A stretch of 64,000 nucleotides of DNA from Ipomoea triloba (lineage: Eukaryota; Streptophyta; Magnoliopsida; Solanales; Convolvulaceae): NCBI RefSeq assembly GCF_003576645.1, contig NC_044930.1, forward strand, positions 7,337,007 to 7,401,006, read 5' to 3'. Shown in pieces: positions 45,735-56,696 of the stretch. Below the pieces are notes generated by a model, which was not told the origin of the DNA, ran no database searches, and saw only the letters and a program-made list of their open reading frames with translations. The first letter of the stretch is position 1; the number at the start of each line of letters is the position of its first letter. Both the position numbers and the translations under genes were made by a program.

Positions 45735-47948
45735 CATAAAATGTGTCAAATAGGCCATCGAACTTTATCTGAAAAATCAATTAGGCACTCAAACGTTTTA
45801 AAATTGCAATTTGGTACTTAAACATGTCAATTTAGTTTATAAGGCGTAATTACCTGTTAGTGACCTGTAATACCAGGTAAATTTCAATGTCATTTTTTTT
45901 TGCGTAAAATGTGTCAAATAGACATCAATTACGCTCTCAAACTTTTTAAAGTTGCAATTAAAAAAATAAACATGTCAATTTAGTTTATAAGGCGTAATTA
46001 CCTGTTAGTGACCTGTAATACCAGGTAAATTTAAATGTCACTTTTTTTGCATAAAATTTGTCTAATAAGCATCAATTAGGCTCTCAAACTATTTAATGTT
46101 GCAATTTGGTACATAAACATGCCAATTTAGTTAATCAAAGCATAATTACCTATTTGCGACCTGTAATAACAGGTAAATGTAAATATCACCTTTTTAGCAT
46201 AAAATGGGTCAAATGAGGCATCGAACTTTATTAGAAAAATCAATTAGGCACTCAAACCTTTTTAAATTGCAATTAGGTACATAAATATGTCAATTTAGTT
46301 CATAAGGCATAATTATCTGTTAGTGACCTGTAATACCAGGTAAATTTAAATGTAATTTTTTTTCAATAAAATGTGTCAAATAGGCATCAATTAGGCTCTC
46401 AAACTATTTAAAGTTGCAATTTGGTACATAAACATGCCAATTTAGTTCATTAAGGCATAATTATCTATTAGTGACCTGTAATAACAGGTAATGTAAATGT
46501 CACTTTTTTAGCATAAAATGTGTCAAATAGGTCATCGAACTTTATCAGAAAAATCAATTAGGCACTCAAACCTTTTAAAATTACAACTACGTACATAAAC
46601 ATGTCAATTTAGTTTGTAAGGCATAATTACCTGTTAATAACTTGTAATACCAGGTAAATTTAAATGTCACTTTTTTTGCATAAAATTTGTCTAATAGGCA
46701 TCAATTAGCCTCTCAAACTATTTAACGTTGCAATTTGTTACATAAACATGCCAATTTAGTTCATTAAGACATAATTACCTGTTAGTGACCTGTAATAAGA
46801 GCTAAATGTAAATATCAATTTTTTAGCATAAAATGTGTCAAATAGGCCATCGAACTATATCTGAAAAATCAATTAGGCACTCAAACCTTTTAAAATTTCA
46901 ATTAGGTACATAAAATGTCAATTTAGTTTATAAGACATAATTATCTGTTAGTGACCTGTAATAACAGGTAAATTTAAATGTCACTTTTTTTTTTTGAGTA
47001 AAATGTGTCAAATAGGCACAATTAGGCTCTCAAACTATTTAAAGTTGCAATTTGGTACATAAACATGCCAATTTAGTTCATCAAGGCATAATTACCTATT
47101 AGTGACCTGTAACAACAGGTAATGTAAATTTCACTTTTTTAGCATAAAATGTGTCAAATAGACCATTGAACTTTATTTGAAAAATCAATTAGGCACTCAA
47201 ACCTTTTAAAATTGCAATTAGGTACATAAACATGTCAATTTAGTTTATAAGGCATAATTACCTGTTAGTGACCTATAATAACAGGTAAATTTAAATGTCA
47301 CTTTTTTTGAATAAAATGTGTCAAATAGGTCATCGAACTTTTTCAGAAAAATCAATCAGGCACTCAAACCTTTTAAAATTACAACTACGTACATAAACAT
47401 GTCAATTTAGTTTGTAAGGCATAATTACCTGTTAATGACCTGTAATACCAGGTAAATTTAAATGTCACTTTTTTTGCATAAAATTTGTCTAATAGGCATC
47501 AATTAGCCTCTCAAACTATTTAACGTTGCAATTTGTTACATAAACATGCCAATTTAGTTCATTAAGACATAATTACCTGTTAGTGACCTGTAATAAGAGG
47601 TAAATGTAAATATCAATTTTTTTAGCATAAAATGTGTCAAATACGCCATCGAACTTTATCAGAAAAATCAATTAGGCACTCAAACCTTTTAAAATTGCAA
47701 TTAGGTACATAAACATGTCAATTTAGTTTATAAGGCATAATTACCTGTTAGTGACCTGTAATAACAGGTAAATTTAAATGTCACTTTTTTTGAATAAAAT
47801 GTGTCAAATAGGCATCAATTAGGCTCTCAAACTATTTAATGTCGCAATTTGGTACATTAACATGCCAATTTAGTTCATCAAAGCATAATTATCTATTAGT
47901 GACCTGTAATAACAGGTAAATGTAAATATCACTTTTTTAGCATAAAAT

Positions 47949-47953
47949 GTGTC
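47949..47953. repeat. Target site duplication GTGTC, left
   Basis: GTGTC here and at 54647..54651 flank the retrotransposon. Removing one copy with the element gives an uninterrupted satellite B/A junction. Confidence 0.9.
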
Positions 47954-48358
47954 TGATAGGGTAAATGGAACCGGGGGTTACGATTACACTACGAATACGT
48001 ATGTTTGTGAATAAGTGGGAGTGCGCTCGTAGGTCAGCCGGTCGGTTTACCGTAGGGCGACCGAGCAGTCCGAGGCTGAGAAATATCCCGAGTGGTAAGT
48101 AGTTACGAGCGGGTCGCTTATAATAGCGCAGGCTGCTATTGTAGGGTGGTCAGGTTGCAATTACAGAGCGGGAATTACAAGTGAACGATTACACGGGGTG
48201 TAGACCGTGATATAGATTGATGTTGTAGGGTGAGATTACAAGTAGTGCGTAGTAGTAGTTACAATCAGATGGAGATGAGAAGTGAGGGGGAGACCCCTCC
48301 TATTTATACTAAATCAAGTCGGTCTACGCATTTAATGCACCAGCTGCAAGTGGCTTGA
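47954..48358 (-). repeat. 3' LTR, truncated (405 of 859 bp)
   Basis: Aligns without gaps to 53788..54192. It retains only the outer 405 bp and is missing the 5' (U3) part, which was deleted together with the end of pol. Junction at GTGGCTTGA|AGCTTTTG. Confidence 0.9.
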
Positions 48359-51300
48359 AGCTTTTGAACGGCTGACTATCAAATTGCGTCCCGTTGTCAG
48401 TGATTAGGTAGACCGGAACCCCGAACCGAGTGATTACCTTTTCCAAGAGAAACTTTTGGCACTGCTGCGAAGTGATGGTTGCTAGCGCTTCTGCTTCTAC
48501 CCACTTGGTGAAATAATCAATGGCCACGGCTTCTGCTTCTACCCACTTGGTGAAATAATCAATGGCCACGACTTCTGCTTCTACCCACTTGGTGAAATAA
48601 TCAATGGCCACGATCACATATTCTACCCACTTGGTGAAATAATCAATGGCCACGATCACATATTTCTTCCGACCGGCTGCCATTGGGAATGCTCCGATCA
48701 AATCAACTCCCCATCTTGTAAAGGGTATTACCTCGCTGATCGGTTGGTAATATGTGGCTGGTCGACCGGGCAATCGGTGAAATTCTTGACAAGTAGCGCA
48801 TCGTCGAACGTACTGTTCGCAATCCAAGTTGATTGAGGGCCAATAGTATCCTAGCAGGATGATTTTTTGCGCCAGCGTCCTTGGTCCTTGGTGAGCCGAA
48901 CAAATGCCTTCATGAACTTCCTCAATCACAATCTTGGCCTCATCGTTGGTCAGACACCTCAAGAGCGGTCCGCCATACGACCGCTTGTAGAGTTTGCCAT
49001 CGATCAATTGGAAGCGTGGTGCTCTCAGTCTGACCTTCTTCGCCCTGGTGGTGTCATCTGGTAAGGTGCCATTAGCAATGTAATTTTTCAAATCGTACAT
49101 CCAATCTGGCTCGCTTATCTCAACCGGTCGGACCTCAATAACATCAATGCTCGGCGACCCGATCTCTTCAAATCGTGCGATCTTAGACACGTACTCAGGG
49201 GCCTCCTGTGTCAATTTGGACAACATGTCAGCATCTGTGTTCTCCGTTCTAGGCACCTGGATCAACTCATACTTGTCGAACTGTTGTAACAACTCTAGGG
49301 CAACGTCCTTGTATTGTATCATGCGTTCCTCCTTCGCTTCGATCGTTCCAGATAGTTGACCGATCACCAACCGGGAATCCGACCGTAACCTCAGTCGGTC
49401 GGCCTTCATCTGCCTAGCCAACCGTACTCCGCCTAAGAGTGCTTCATACTCTGCTTCGTTGTTGGTGGGTCGGAACTTAAAGATCAAAGCTTGATAAATT
49501 TTGAAACCTTCAGGAGATGTAAGCACGACTCCTCCGCCGCATCCTTTCTTGCTGGACGACCCGTCAGTAGAGGCTTCCCACCATGGTTCCTGCAAGGCGG
49601 TCGGGCGGTCGGGCTCAGGGTCCCGCGCGGTACACTCAACAATGAAGTCCGCCAACGCTTGAGCTTTGATGGCAGGGCGCGGCTTATACTCAATCGCAAA
49701 CTGGGTAAGCATCATGGCCCATTTGATCAGCCGCCCCGACGACGTTGGATTTCTGAGAATCGTTCCAAGTGGTTGGTCGGTCAAAACTACAACCGGGTGG
49801 GCTTGAAAGTAGGCTGCAAGTTTCCTGGCGGTCACCCAGAGTGCAAATACGGTCTTCTCAAACTTGGTGTATCGCAACTCTGGTCCTTGGAGAGCCTTAC
49901 TGACATAATAGATCGGCTTCTGGACTCCCTTGGTTTCCTCCCGTACGAGCACTGAACTGACTGCCTGGTCAGAAACTGCCAAGTAGATGGAGAGTATCTC
50001 ATCTTTCTCCGGCTTGGACAAAACTGGTGATGAACTCAAGTAGGCCTTCAGGTCGTCGAACGCCGATTGACATGCTGGTGTCCATTCGAACCCATTAGAC
50101 TTCTTCAGTATTTGAAAGAAAGGTAGAGATTTCTCAGCTGATTTAGATAGGAAACGACTGAGTGCTGCTAGTCGACCGGTCAGTCGTTGAACGTCTTTGA
50201 CCGACCGGGGGGGTTGCATCTCCATGATCGCTCTAACTTTCTTGGGGTTTGGCTCGATCCCCCGCCCCGTCATCATGAACCCTAAGAATTTTCCCGTCTG
50301 GACAGCAAAAGCACACTTACTTGGGTTCAAACGCAGGTTGAAAGTTTCCATCACCCGGAATGCTCGGGCCAGGTCAGTAGGATGAGTTTCTTTTGATTGG
50401 CTCTTGACGAGCATGTCGTCCACATACGCCTCCATTGTCGACCCGAGCAATCCTTTGAACAACTTGTTCACCATCCTCTGGTAGGTGGCTCCAGAGTTCC
50501 GTAGACCGAAAGCCATCACCACGTAGCAAAATACTCCTTCAGGGGTTATGAAAGCAGTCTTCTCTTCATCTTCTTTGCACATAAAAATTTGGTGGTAGCC
50601 TTTGAAGGCGTCCATGAAACTTAGCAGCTCACATCCGGCCGTTTCATCAACCATCTGGTCAGGATTTGGTAGGGGATACGGATCCTTCGGACTGGCTCTG
50701 TTCAAATCAGTGTAGTCAACGCACATCCTCCATGTAGGTGGTTTAGGTGCAAGGACTACGTTAGCTAACCACTCCGGGTAGAGAACTTCTCGGATGTGCC
50801 CGACCGCCAAGAGGGTGGCGGTCTCCTTCTTCACGAACTCTCTTCTTTCACTTGATAGATGCCTCTTCTTCTGCTTGACCGGTTTGAAACCCGGATGAAT
50901 GGATAATCGGTGACATATAACCGACCGGTCGACACCAGGCATGTCCTCCGGTCCCCAAGCGAAGATATTCTTGAACTTCTGTAAAACTTTGATAATGTCC
51001 TCCCTTAGACCGACCGGAAGGTTTCGACCGATCTTGACAACTCGCTCCGGCCGGCTAGGGTCGAGCATGATCTCCTCCATCTCTGAAGCTGGTTGCGGTT
51101 TCTCCTTATCTTCTCCTTGGTCGACTTGTTGAGATATGGTGTGAATCCTCGTGTCCTCACGATCGGATTGCTTGACAGCCTGTACGTAGCACTGACGGGT
51201 AGCTCGCTGGTCTCCTCGAACCACTCCAATCCCGTTGGGCGTGTGAAATTTCATGCTCAAGTGGTTCATTGATATGATAGCGGCTGCTTGGGAGATGCCG

Positions 51301-51491
51301 TGTCGACCAAGTATTGCATTGTGAATACACTTCAACTTGACCACCACGAACTCCATGGTTGTCATCAAGACGTTCGGCTGGGTGCCTAACTCCACATTCA
51401 GACTGATCACTCCTTCTGCCTCTATGGAGTCGCCTGTTAAACCAGACAGCGGGGTCCGTATGGGGGTCAATTGGTCGGTCGACAGACCCAA
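48324..51491 (-). pseudogene. pol: RT, two RNase H domains, truncated integrase
   Basis: About 1,055 codons in the same frame as gag-protease, directly after the in-frame TGA; no ATG start is implied. Rest of the protease (ILGRHG near 79-84), reverse transcriptase (FMDAFKGYHQ about 292-301; active-site YVDDML about 355-360), gypsy-type RNase H (about 500-610), second RNase H (STDGSSSKKG about 640-650; NNEAEYEALLGG; SDSRLV), then integrase with a zinc-binding HH-CC region ending CATCQEF (about 895) and the catalytic core with GVDLIG and TDNGTQF. The third catalytic residue (Glu) and the C-terminus are lost. The last 11 or so codons are read from the truncated LTR. Between the two catalytic Asp residues the segment AIDYFTKWVEAE is repeated four times by a 42-bp duplication. 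Not functional. Confidence 0.9.
48493..48660 (-). repeat. 42-bp in-frame tandem repeat in integrase (x4)
   Basis: ACCCACTTGGTGAAATAATC begins at 48499, 48541, 48583 and 48625, i.e. exact 42-bp steps, encoding four 14-residue copies of the AIDYFTKWVE segment. Copies differ slightly at their ends (AEA, AEV, YVI). Confidence 0.95.
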
Positions 51492-53723
51492 TCAGGTGAA
51501 GACGTCGAAGTACAAAATGTTTACTGAACTTCCCGTGTCAACTAGTATTCTCTGGACGTCCGTCCCATTGATGTCCATTGTGATGACGAGCGAGTCGCTG
51601 TGGGCTTCCCCGTGGATGGGAAGATCTTTGTCAGTGAAGAATATCGGCTCTACACGTTTCTTCTTCTCCCGGGGTTCCGAGTGGACCGACCCGACGTACA
51701 AATTTCTCGCCCATTGCTTTCTTTGGCGAGAAGAGTCTCCTCCTTCTGGTCCTCCATAGATAACATGAATAACTGGCTTCTTCCTGGCCGCCTTGTCGTC
51801 ACTTGACCCGTGCGGACCGGGCGCCTTCGATTGCTCCTTCGGGTTCCTCTTCCATACGTTCTTTTTGAACTTTCCTTTGTCTCGTTCGTCTCTCTTTACG
51901 AACTGCTCCAATTCTCCATTTTGAATGAGTTGCTCAATAACCAGACGTAGGGCGATGCACTCCGCTGTCTCATGACCCTTCGTTTTGTGAAAAGCACAGT
52001 ATTTGTTCTTGTCTGGTCCTTCGGGTACCGGGTCGGGTGGATGGACCAGGTTGCATTGCTCGGCATATTGCAAGACTTCCACCAGGGGTTTGGTTAACGG
52101 AGTGAGTCGCGGTCCATCCTCCGGTCGGCCACGTTGCTTAAAACGCTGTCGATCTCTCCTCGGGTCATGACCTCTATCGCGACCGACCGGTTGTTCTTCT
52201 CGTCTCTTAGCCATGTTAGCTTCTGTAGCGTCCGCATGGTGCCTGGCCCGGGTAATTGCCTCTTCGTAAGTTTTGGGGGGATGGACGACGAGGTCGTAGT
52301 AGAGCGGCCCAGAACGGAGCGACGTGAGGAGAGCTTGGATTGCTGCCTGGTCCTCCATTGGCTCGACCTGGTCGATCTCACGATTCCATTTGTGCAAGAA
52401 AGCAGACAAGGTCTCCCCCGGGTCCTGCTTGACTCCATTCAGATAGGTGTAAGGCTTCTTTTTCGATCTGCTGACCGCGAACCGCCTCACGAACTTGTCA
52501 GCTAGCTGGTTGAAGTTTTCAATCGACCGAGGTTCCAATTTTCTGAACCACTCGGCCGCTTTGCCTGCCAAAGTGGCGAAGAAAGCTCTGCATATGACTG
52601 CATCATTCACTCCCAACATCAACATGTTGCCATAGTACATGTCGATGTGTTCTTGAGGGTCGGACCGACCGATATAGGTCCGCATCATCGGGATCCTAAG
52701 ATCTTGGGGGTAATGCGTGCTCATGACATCGTCGGTGAAGGGTGTGGCGATTAGTGGACTGGGCAGCTCTTTATCTATGCCGTTCTTTTCACGAAGTTCA
52801 CATTGTAAGCGGTCGATTCTCTCTTGCATCCTGGCCAACTGATGACGGGGACTATCCTCCCTGCTTGGACGTCGTTCTCTCCTGTCCGGTCGGTCACCCA
52901 CCCGACCAGCCAGTCGTCTTGTCCTATCTTCCCCTCTGGATCGCGACGCGCTCCCAGTGCTGCTTCTCTCCGTTTCTTCAGTCCTCCGTGGTCTTTGCCT
53001 CGGTCGGTCATGGTCATCTTGAGCCCCCAATCGAGATCTAGCACTCTTCCGAATGCGATCGAAGGCACTCCTACGTTGAGCAGCATCAGGTTGAGTATGA
53101 TTTTGATGTTCTTCTTGGTCGGGTCTTCGCGATCGATCCGTTGACTGAATCTCTTCTGGATCACGATCTCGGGGTGGCAGTTGCGACTGCCTTTGGGAAG
53201 GTTGAGCTACCGGTTGCTGCTGTTCTACAACAGGAATTTGAGGGGTCACCATCACTCGAGGAGTTCGCGTCATGACATAGTACCCGGGAGTCCCAGGCCA
53301 CGGTTGATACAGTTGAGCAAATCTTTGCGGTGGTGTTCCTTGAGCGGGGTTCCCTCCAAGCGCTCCTAGTGTTGGTTGCAGCATCTGACCAGTTGGGGGT
53401 AGCATAGCGTACGCGATCGGTATATGAAGATTTGGGTTGGTTGCGCCATTCGTTGGTAGTGAAATAGCGGGGTGGAAATTTGTGTTTCCAGCTGGCTGGT
53501 CCGGATTTTGACCGACTGGTTGGGTGGTTTGTGCATCATGTCTTGCATGGTTGGAGGTGAGCTCGTTCATCAAGCCCCTCGAACGGTCCAACTGTCGACG
53601 TAGATCATCCTCGGGGAGTGTTTTGGCCACATTGTCGGGGTGGTGTCCAACCTGACGGTTTGAGCCTTCCCTCTGCACGTAGCCCTGACTCCGACTCCTC
53701 CTGCTGGTGGCCATCTTAAACAA
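51492..53723 (-). CDS. gag-protease of the Ty3/gypsy element
   Basis: 743 codons from ATG (MFKMATSRRS) to TGA. An Arg/Gln-rich, disordered N-terminal third is followed by a retrotransposon gag domain (about 340-480; AFFATLAGKAAEWF near 380 and LADKFVRRF), a basic linker, a single zinc-knuckle-like motif CAFHKTKGHETAEC (about 573-586) typical of Tat gag, and the start of an aspartic protease with the active site VDTGSS (about 727-732). It ends in the protease, at a TGA that separates it from the pol frame in the same reading phase. Gag forms the particle, and the protease would process the polyprotein. Because the protease is split, this product would lack a complete protease. The start codon lies 64 bp past the primer-binding site. 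Confidence 0.9.
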   Translation of the reverse strand: MFKMATSRRSRSQGYVQREGSNRQVGHHPDNVAKTLPEDDLRRQLDRSRGLMNELTSNHARHDAQTTQPVGQNPDQPAGNTNFHPAISLPTNGATNPNLHIPIAYAMLPPTGQMLQPTLGALGGNPAQGTPPQRFAQLYQPWPGTPGYYVMTRTPRVMVTPQIPVVEQQQPVAQPSQRQSQLPPRDRDPEEIQSTDRSRRPDQEEHQNHTQPDAAQRRSAFDRIRKSARSRLGAQDDHDRPRQRPRRTEETERSSTGSASRSRGEDRTRRLAGRVGDRPDRRERRPSREDSPRHQLARMQERIDRLQCELREKNGIDKELPSPLIATPFTDDVMSTHYPQDLRIPMMRTYIGRSDPQEHIDMYYGNMLMLGVNDAVICRAFFATLAGKAAEWFRKLEPRSIENFNQLADKFVRRFAVSRSKKKPYTYLNGVKQDPGETLSAFLHKWNREIDQVEPMEDQAAIQALLTSLRSGPLYYDLVVHPPKTYEEAITRARHHADATEANMAKRREEQPVGRDRGHDPRRDRQRFKQRGRPEDGPRLTPLTKPLVEVLQYAEQCNLVHPPDPVPEGPDKNKYCAFHKTKGHETAECIALRLVIEQLIQNGELEQFVKRDERDKGKFKKNVWKRNPKEQSKAPGPHGSSDDKAARKKPVIHVIYGGPEGGDSSRQRKQWARNLYVGSVHSEPREKKKRVEPIFFTDKDLPIHGEAHSDSLVITMDINGTDVQRILVDTGSSVNILYFDVFT

Positions 53724-53770
53724 GCAAGGTGAAAAAGTTAACGGGACAGACAGAGTGTCTTGCTCGGGTC
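53724..53770 (-). other. Retrotransposon leader
   Basis: Short untranslated stretch between the primer-binding site and the gag ATG. It contains CAAGCAAGGTGAAAAAGTTA on the plus strand. No packaging signal identified. Confidence 0.5.
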
Positions 53771-53787
53771 CCCACGGACGGCGCCAA
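53771..53787 (-). other. Primer-binding site
   Basis: Directly after the 5' LTR on the minus strand: TTGGCGCCGTCCGTGGG. TGGCGCCGT is complementary to a tRNA 3' end ...ACGGCGCCA, as in tRNA-Asp, but the match weakens afterwards, so the tRNA is uncertain. Confidence 0.7.
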
Positions 53788-54646
53788 TGATAGCGTAAAT
53801 GGAACCGGGGGTTACGATTACACTACGAATACGTATGTTTGTGAATAAGTGGGAGTGCGCTCGTAGGTCAGCTGGTCGGTCTACCGTAGGGCGACCGGGC
53901 AGTCCGAGGTTGAGAAATATCCCGAGTGGTAAGTAGTTACGAGCGGGTCGCTTAGAATAGCGCAGGCTGCTATTGTAGGGTGGTCAGGTTGCAATTACAG
54001 AGCGGGAATTACAAGTGAACGGTTACACGGGGTGTAGACCGTGATATAGATTGATGTTGTAGGGTGAGATTACAAGTAGTGCGTAGTAGTAGTTACAATC
54101 AGATGGAGATGAGAAGTGAGGGGGAGACCCCTCCAATTTATACTAAATCAAGTCGGTCTACGCATTTAATGCACTAGCTGCAAGTGGCTTGACGTGGCGT
54201 CTTCTTGTTGGCTTGGTCAGGTGGTCACTCTGCAGGCTACGCGTAGGTTGACTGGTCGAGGTTGTAGAGCCGCAAGTTGTCAATCGCCGACCTGCAGGCG
54301 CCGCAAGTTGGACTGCTTTACTTGTTGTGTAAGATAAGGTTTCAGCTTGCAGGTTGCGTCACCTTGTTGACCGACCGGTCATCCTACCGTAGACCGGTCA
54401 TCCTACCGTAGACCGGTCATCCTACCGTAGACTGGTCATCCTACGGTAAACCGGTCGGGTGGGTTTCCGTCGGGGCGACTCCAAGGGTGATCGGAGACAT
54501 TTTTGTCACAAGGTCTATCGATACGGGCGGTACGGTTGACCACAAGTGATTTATTCAGGTCGGGTTGATGGCTATGATGGACTGGTCGGGTGACTTCTTG
54601 TCGGAGCGGCTATACGGGTCAGTCCTTTGTGCGTATTTACCCATCA
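53788..54646 (-). repeat. 5' LTR, complete (859 bp)
   Basis: On its own strand it begins TGATGGGTAAATACGC and ends ...GCTATCA. Contains the 19-bp repeat at 54373..54448. A TATA-like sequence (AGTATAAATT) lies at about 54137..54146. ACCGGT palindromes are frequent. Confidence 0.9.
54373..54448. repeat. 19-bp tandem repeat in LTR (x4)
   Basis: GACCGGTCATCCTACCGTA at 54373, 54392 and 54411, with a fourth copy at 54430 carrying two changes. It lies in the U3 part of the LTR, where promoter or enhancer elements sit, and contains the palindrome GACCGGTC. Confidence 0.95.
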
Positions 54647-55815
54647 GTGTCAAATAGGCCATCGAACTTTATCTGAGAAATCAATTAGGCACTCAAACCT
54701 TTTAAAATTACAACTACGTAAATAAACATGTCAATTTAGTTTATAAGGCACAATTACCTGTTAATGACCTGTAATAAAAGGTAAATTTAAATGTCACTTT
54801 TTTGAATAAAATGTGTCAAATAGGCATCAATTAGGCTCTCAAACTATTTAAAGTTGCAATTTAGTACATAAACATGCCAATTTAGTTCATCAAGGCATAA
54901 TTACCTATTAGTGACCTGTAATAACAGGTAATGTAAATGTCACTTTTTTAGCATAAAATGTGTCAAATAGGCCATCGAACTTTATCTGAAAAATCAATTA
55001 GGCATTCAAACCATTTAAAATTGCAATAAGGTACATACACATGTCAATTTAGTTTATAAGGCATGATTACCTGTTAGTGACCTGTAATACCAGGTAAATT
55101 TAAATGTCACTTTTATTGAAAAAAATGTGTAGAATAGGCATCATTTAGGCTCTCAAACTATTTAAAGTTGCAATTTAGTACATAAACATGCCAATTTAGT
55201 TTATCAAGGAATAATTACCTATTAGTGACCTGTAATAACAGAAAAATCAATTAGGCACTCAAACCTTTTAAAATCGCAATTAGATACATAAACATGTCAA
55301 TTTAGTTTTATAAGGCATAATTACATGTTAGTGACCTGTAATACCTGGTAAATTTAAATGTCACTTTTTTTGAATAAAATGCGTCAAATAGGCATCAATT
55401 AGGCTCTCAAAATATTTAAAGTTGCAATTTAGTACATAAACATGCCAATTTAGTTTATCATGGCATAATTACCTATTAGTGACCTGTAATAACAGGTAAT
55501 GTAAATGTCACTTTTTTAGCATAAAATGTGTCAAATAGGTCATCGAACTTTATCAGAAAAATCAATTAGGCACTCAAACCTTTTAAAATTACAACTACGT
55601 ATATAAAAATGTCAATTTAGTTTGTAAGGCATAATTACCTGTTAATGACCTGTAATACCAGGTAAATTTAAATGTCACTTTTTTTGCATAAAATTTGTCT
55701 AATAGGCATCAATTAGCCTCTCAAACTATTTAACGTTGCAATTTGTTACATAAACATGCCAATTTAGTTCATTAAGACATAATTACCTGTTAGTGACCTG
55801 TAATAAGAGCTAAAT

Positions 55816-55941
55816 GTAAATATCAATTTTTTAGCATAAAATGTGTCAAATAAGAATGTAAATATCAATTTTTTAGCATAAAATGTGTCAAATAAGCCAG
55901 TAAATATCAATTTTTTAGCATAAAATGTGTCAAATAAGCCA
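55816..55941 (+). repeat. 42-bp tandem triplication in satellite
   Basis: GTAAATATCAATTTTTTAGC starts at 55816, 55858 and 55900. Confidence 0.93.
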
Positions 55942-56570
55942 TCGAACTTTATCTGAAAAATCAATTAGGCACTCAAACCTTTTAAAATTGCAATTAGGTA
56001 TATAAACATGTCAATTTAGTTTATAAGGCACAATTACCTGTTAGTGACCTGTAATAATAGGTAAATTTAAATGTCACTTTTTTAGAATAAAATGTGTCAA
56101 ATAGGCATCAATTAGGCTCTCAAACTATTTAAAGTTGCAATTTGGTACATAAACATGCCAATTTAGTTCATCAAAGCATAATTACCTATTAGTGACCTGT
56201 AATAACAGGTAATGTAAATGTCACTTTTTTAGCATAAAATGTGTCAAATAGGCCATCGAACTTTATCTGAAAAATCAATTAGGCACTCAAACCTTTTAAA
56301 ATTGCAATTAGGTATATAAACATGACAATTTAGTTTATAAGGCATAATTACCTGTTAGTTACCTGTAATAACAGGTAAATTTAAATGTCACTCTTTTTGA
56401 ATAAAATGTGTCAAATAGGCATCAATTAGGCTCTCAAACTATTTAAAGTTGCAATTTGGTACATAAACATGCCAATTTAGTTCATCAAAGCATAATTACC
56501 TATTAGTAACCTGTAATAACAGGTAAATGTAAATATAACTTTTTTAGCATAAAATGTGTCAAATAAGCAT

Positions 56571-56696
56571 CGAACTTTATCTGAGAAATCAATTAGGCAC
56601 TCAAACCTTTTTCGAACTTTATCTGAGAAATCAATTAGGCACTCAAACCTTTTACGAACTTTATCTGAGAAATCAATTAGGCACTCAAACCTTTTA
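56571..56696 (+). repeat. 42-bp tandem triplication in satellite
   Basis: CGAACTTTATCTGAGAAATC starts at 56571, 56613 and 56655. Confidence 0.93.

Larger units (their letters stand above)
38389..47953 (+). repeat. Dimeric satellite array, central block
   Basis: About 30 A/B dimers. Measured from AGGCCATCGAAC to AGGCATCAATTAG, A is 167 bp (39648 to 39815) and B 147 bp (39815 to 39962). Dimer lengths measured at 39648, 39962, 40263 and 40579 are 314, 301 and 316. A carries about 20 extra bases, CCATCGAACTTTATCAGAAA, relative to B. Variants recur non-locally, e.g. the GAGTAAAATGTG / GTAACAACAGG dimer near 40400, 42240, 44910 and 46985, indicating larger higher-order units or segmental copying. 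No coding sequence. Confidence 0.93.
47954..54646 (-). mobile_element. Ty3/gypsy retrotransposon, Tat lineage, 6,693 bp
   Basis: Element on the minus strand inside the satellite, bounded by TG...CA ends and a perfect 5-bp target duplication (GTGTC). Order on its own strand: 5' LTR (859 bp), primer-binding site, gag-protease frame, TGA, pol frame (RT, RNase H, second RNase H, partial integrase), then a truncated 3' LTR. Two RNase H domains, the second next to integrase, are the mark of the plant Tat/Retand/Ogre group. The two LTRs differ at 9 of 405 aligned positions by my count, mostly transitions, so it is a fairly young insertion. It is defective through the TGA and a deletion that removes the integrase end, the polypurine tract and half of the 3' LTR. 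Confidence 0.93.

Noticed and set aside
51337..53144. Plus-strand frames opposite gag and pol
   Set aside because: GC-rich antisense shadows; all recognised domains are on the minus strand.
55764..55964. 66-codon frame in the satellite
   Set aside because: It exists only because the 42-bp triplication keeps the frame open; the monomers are non-coding.
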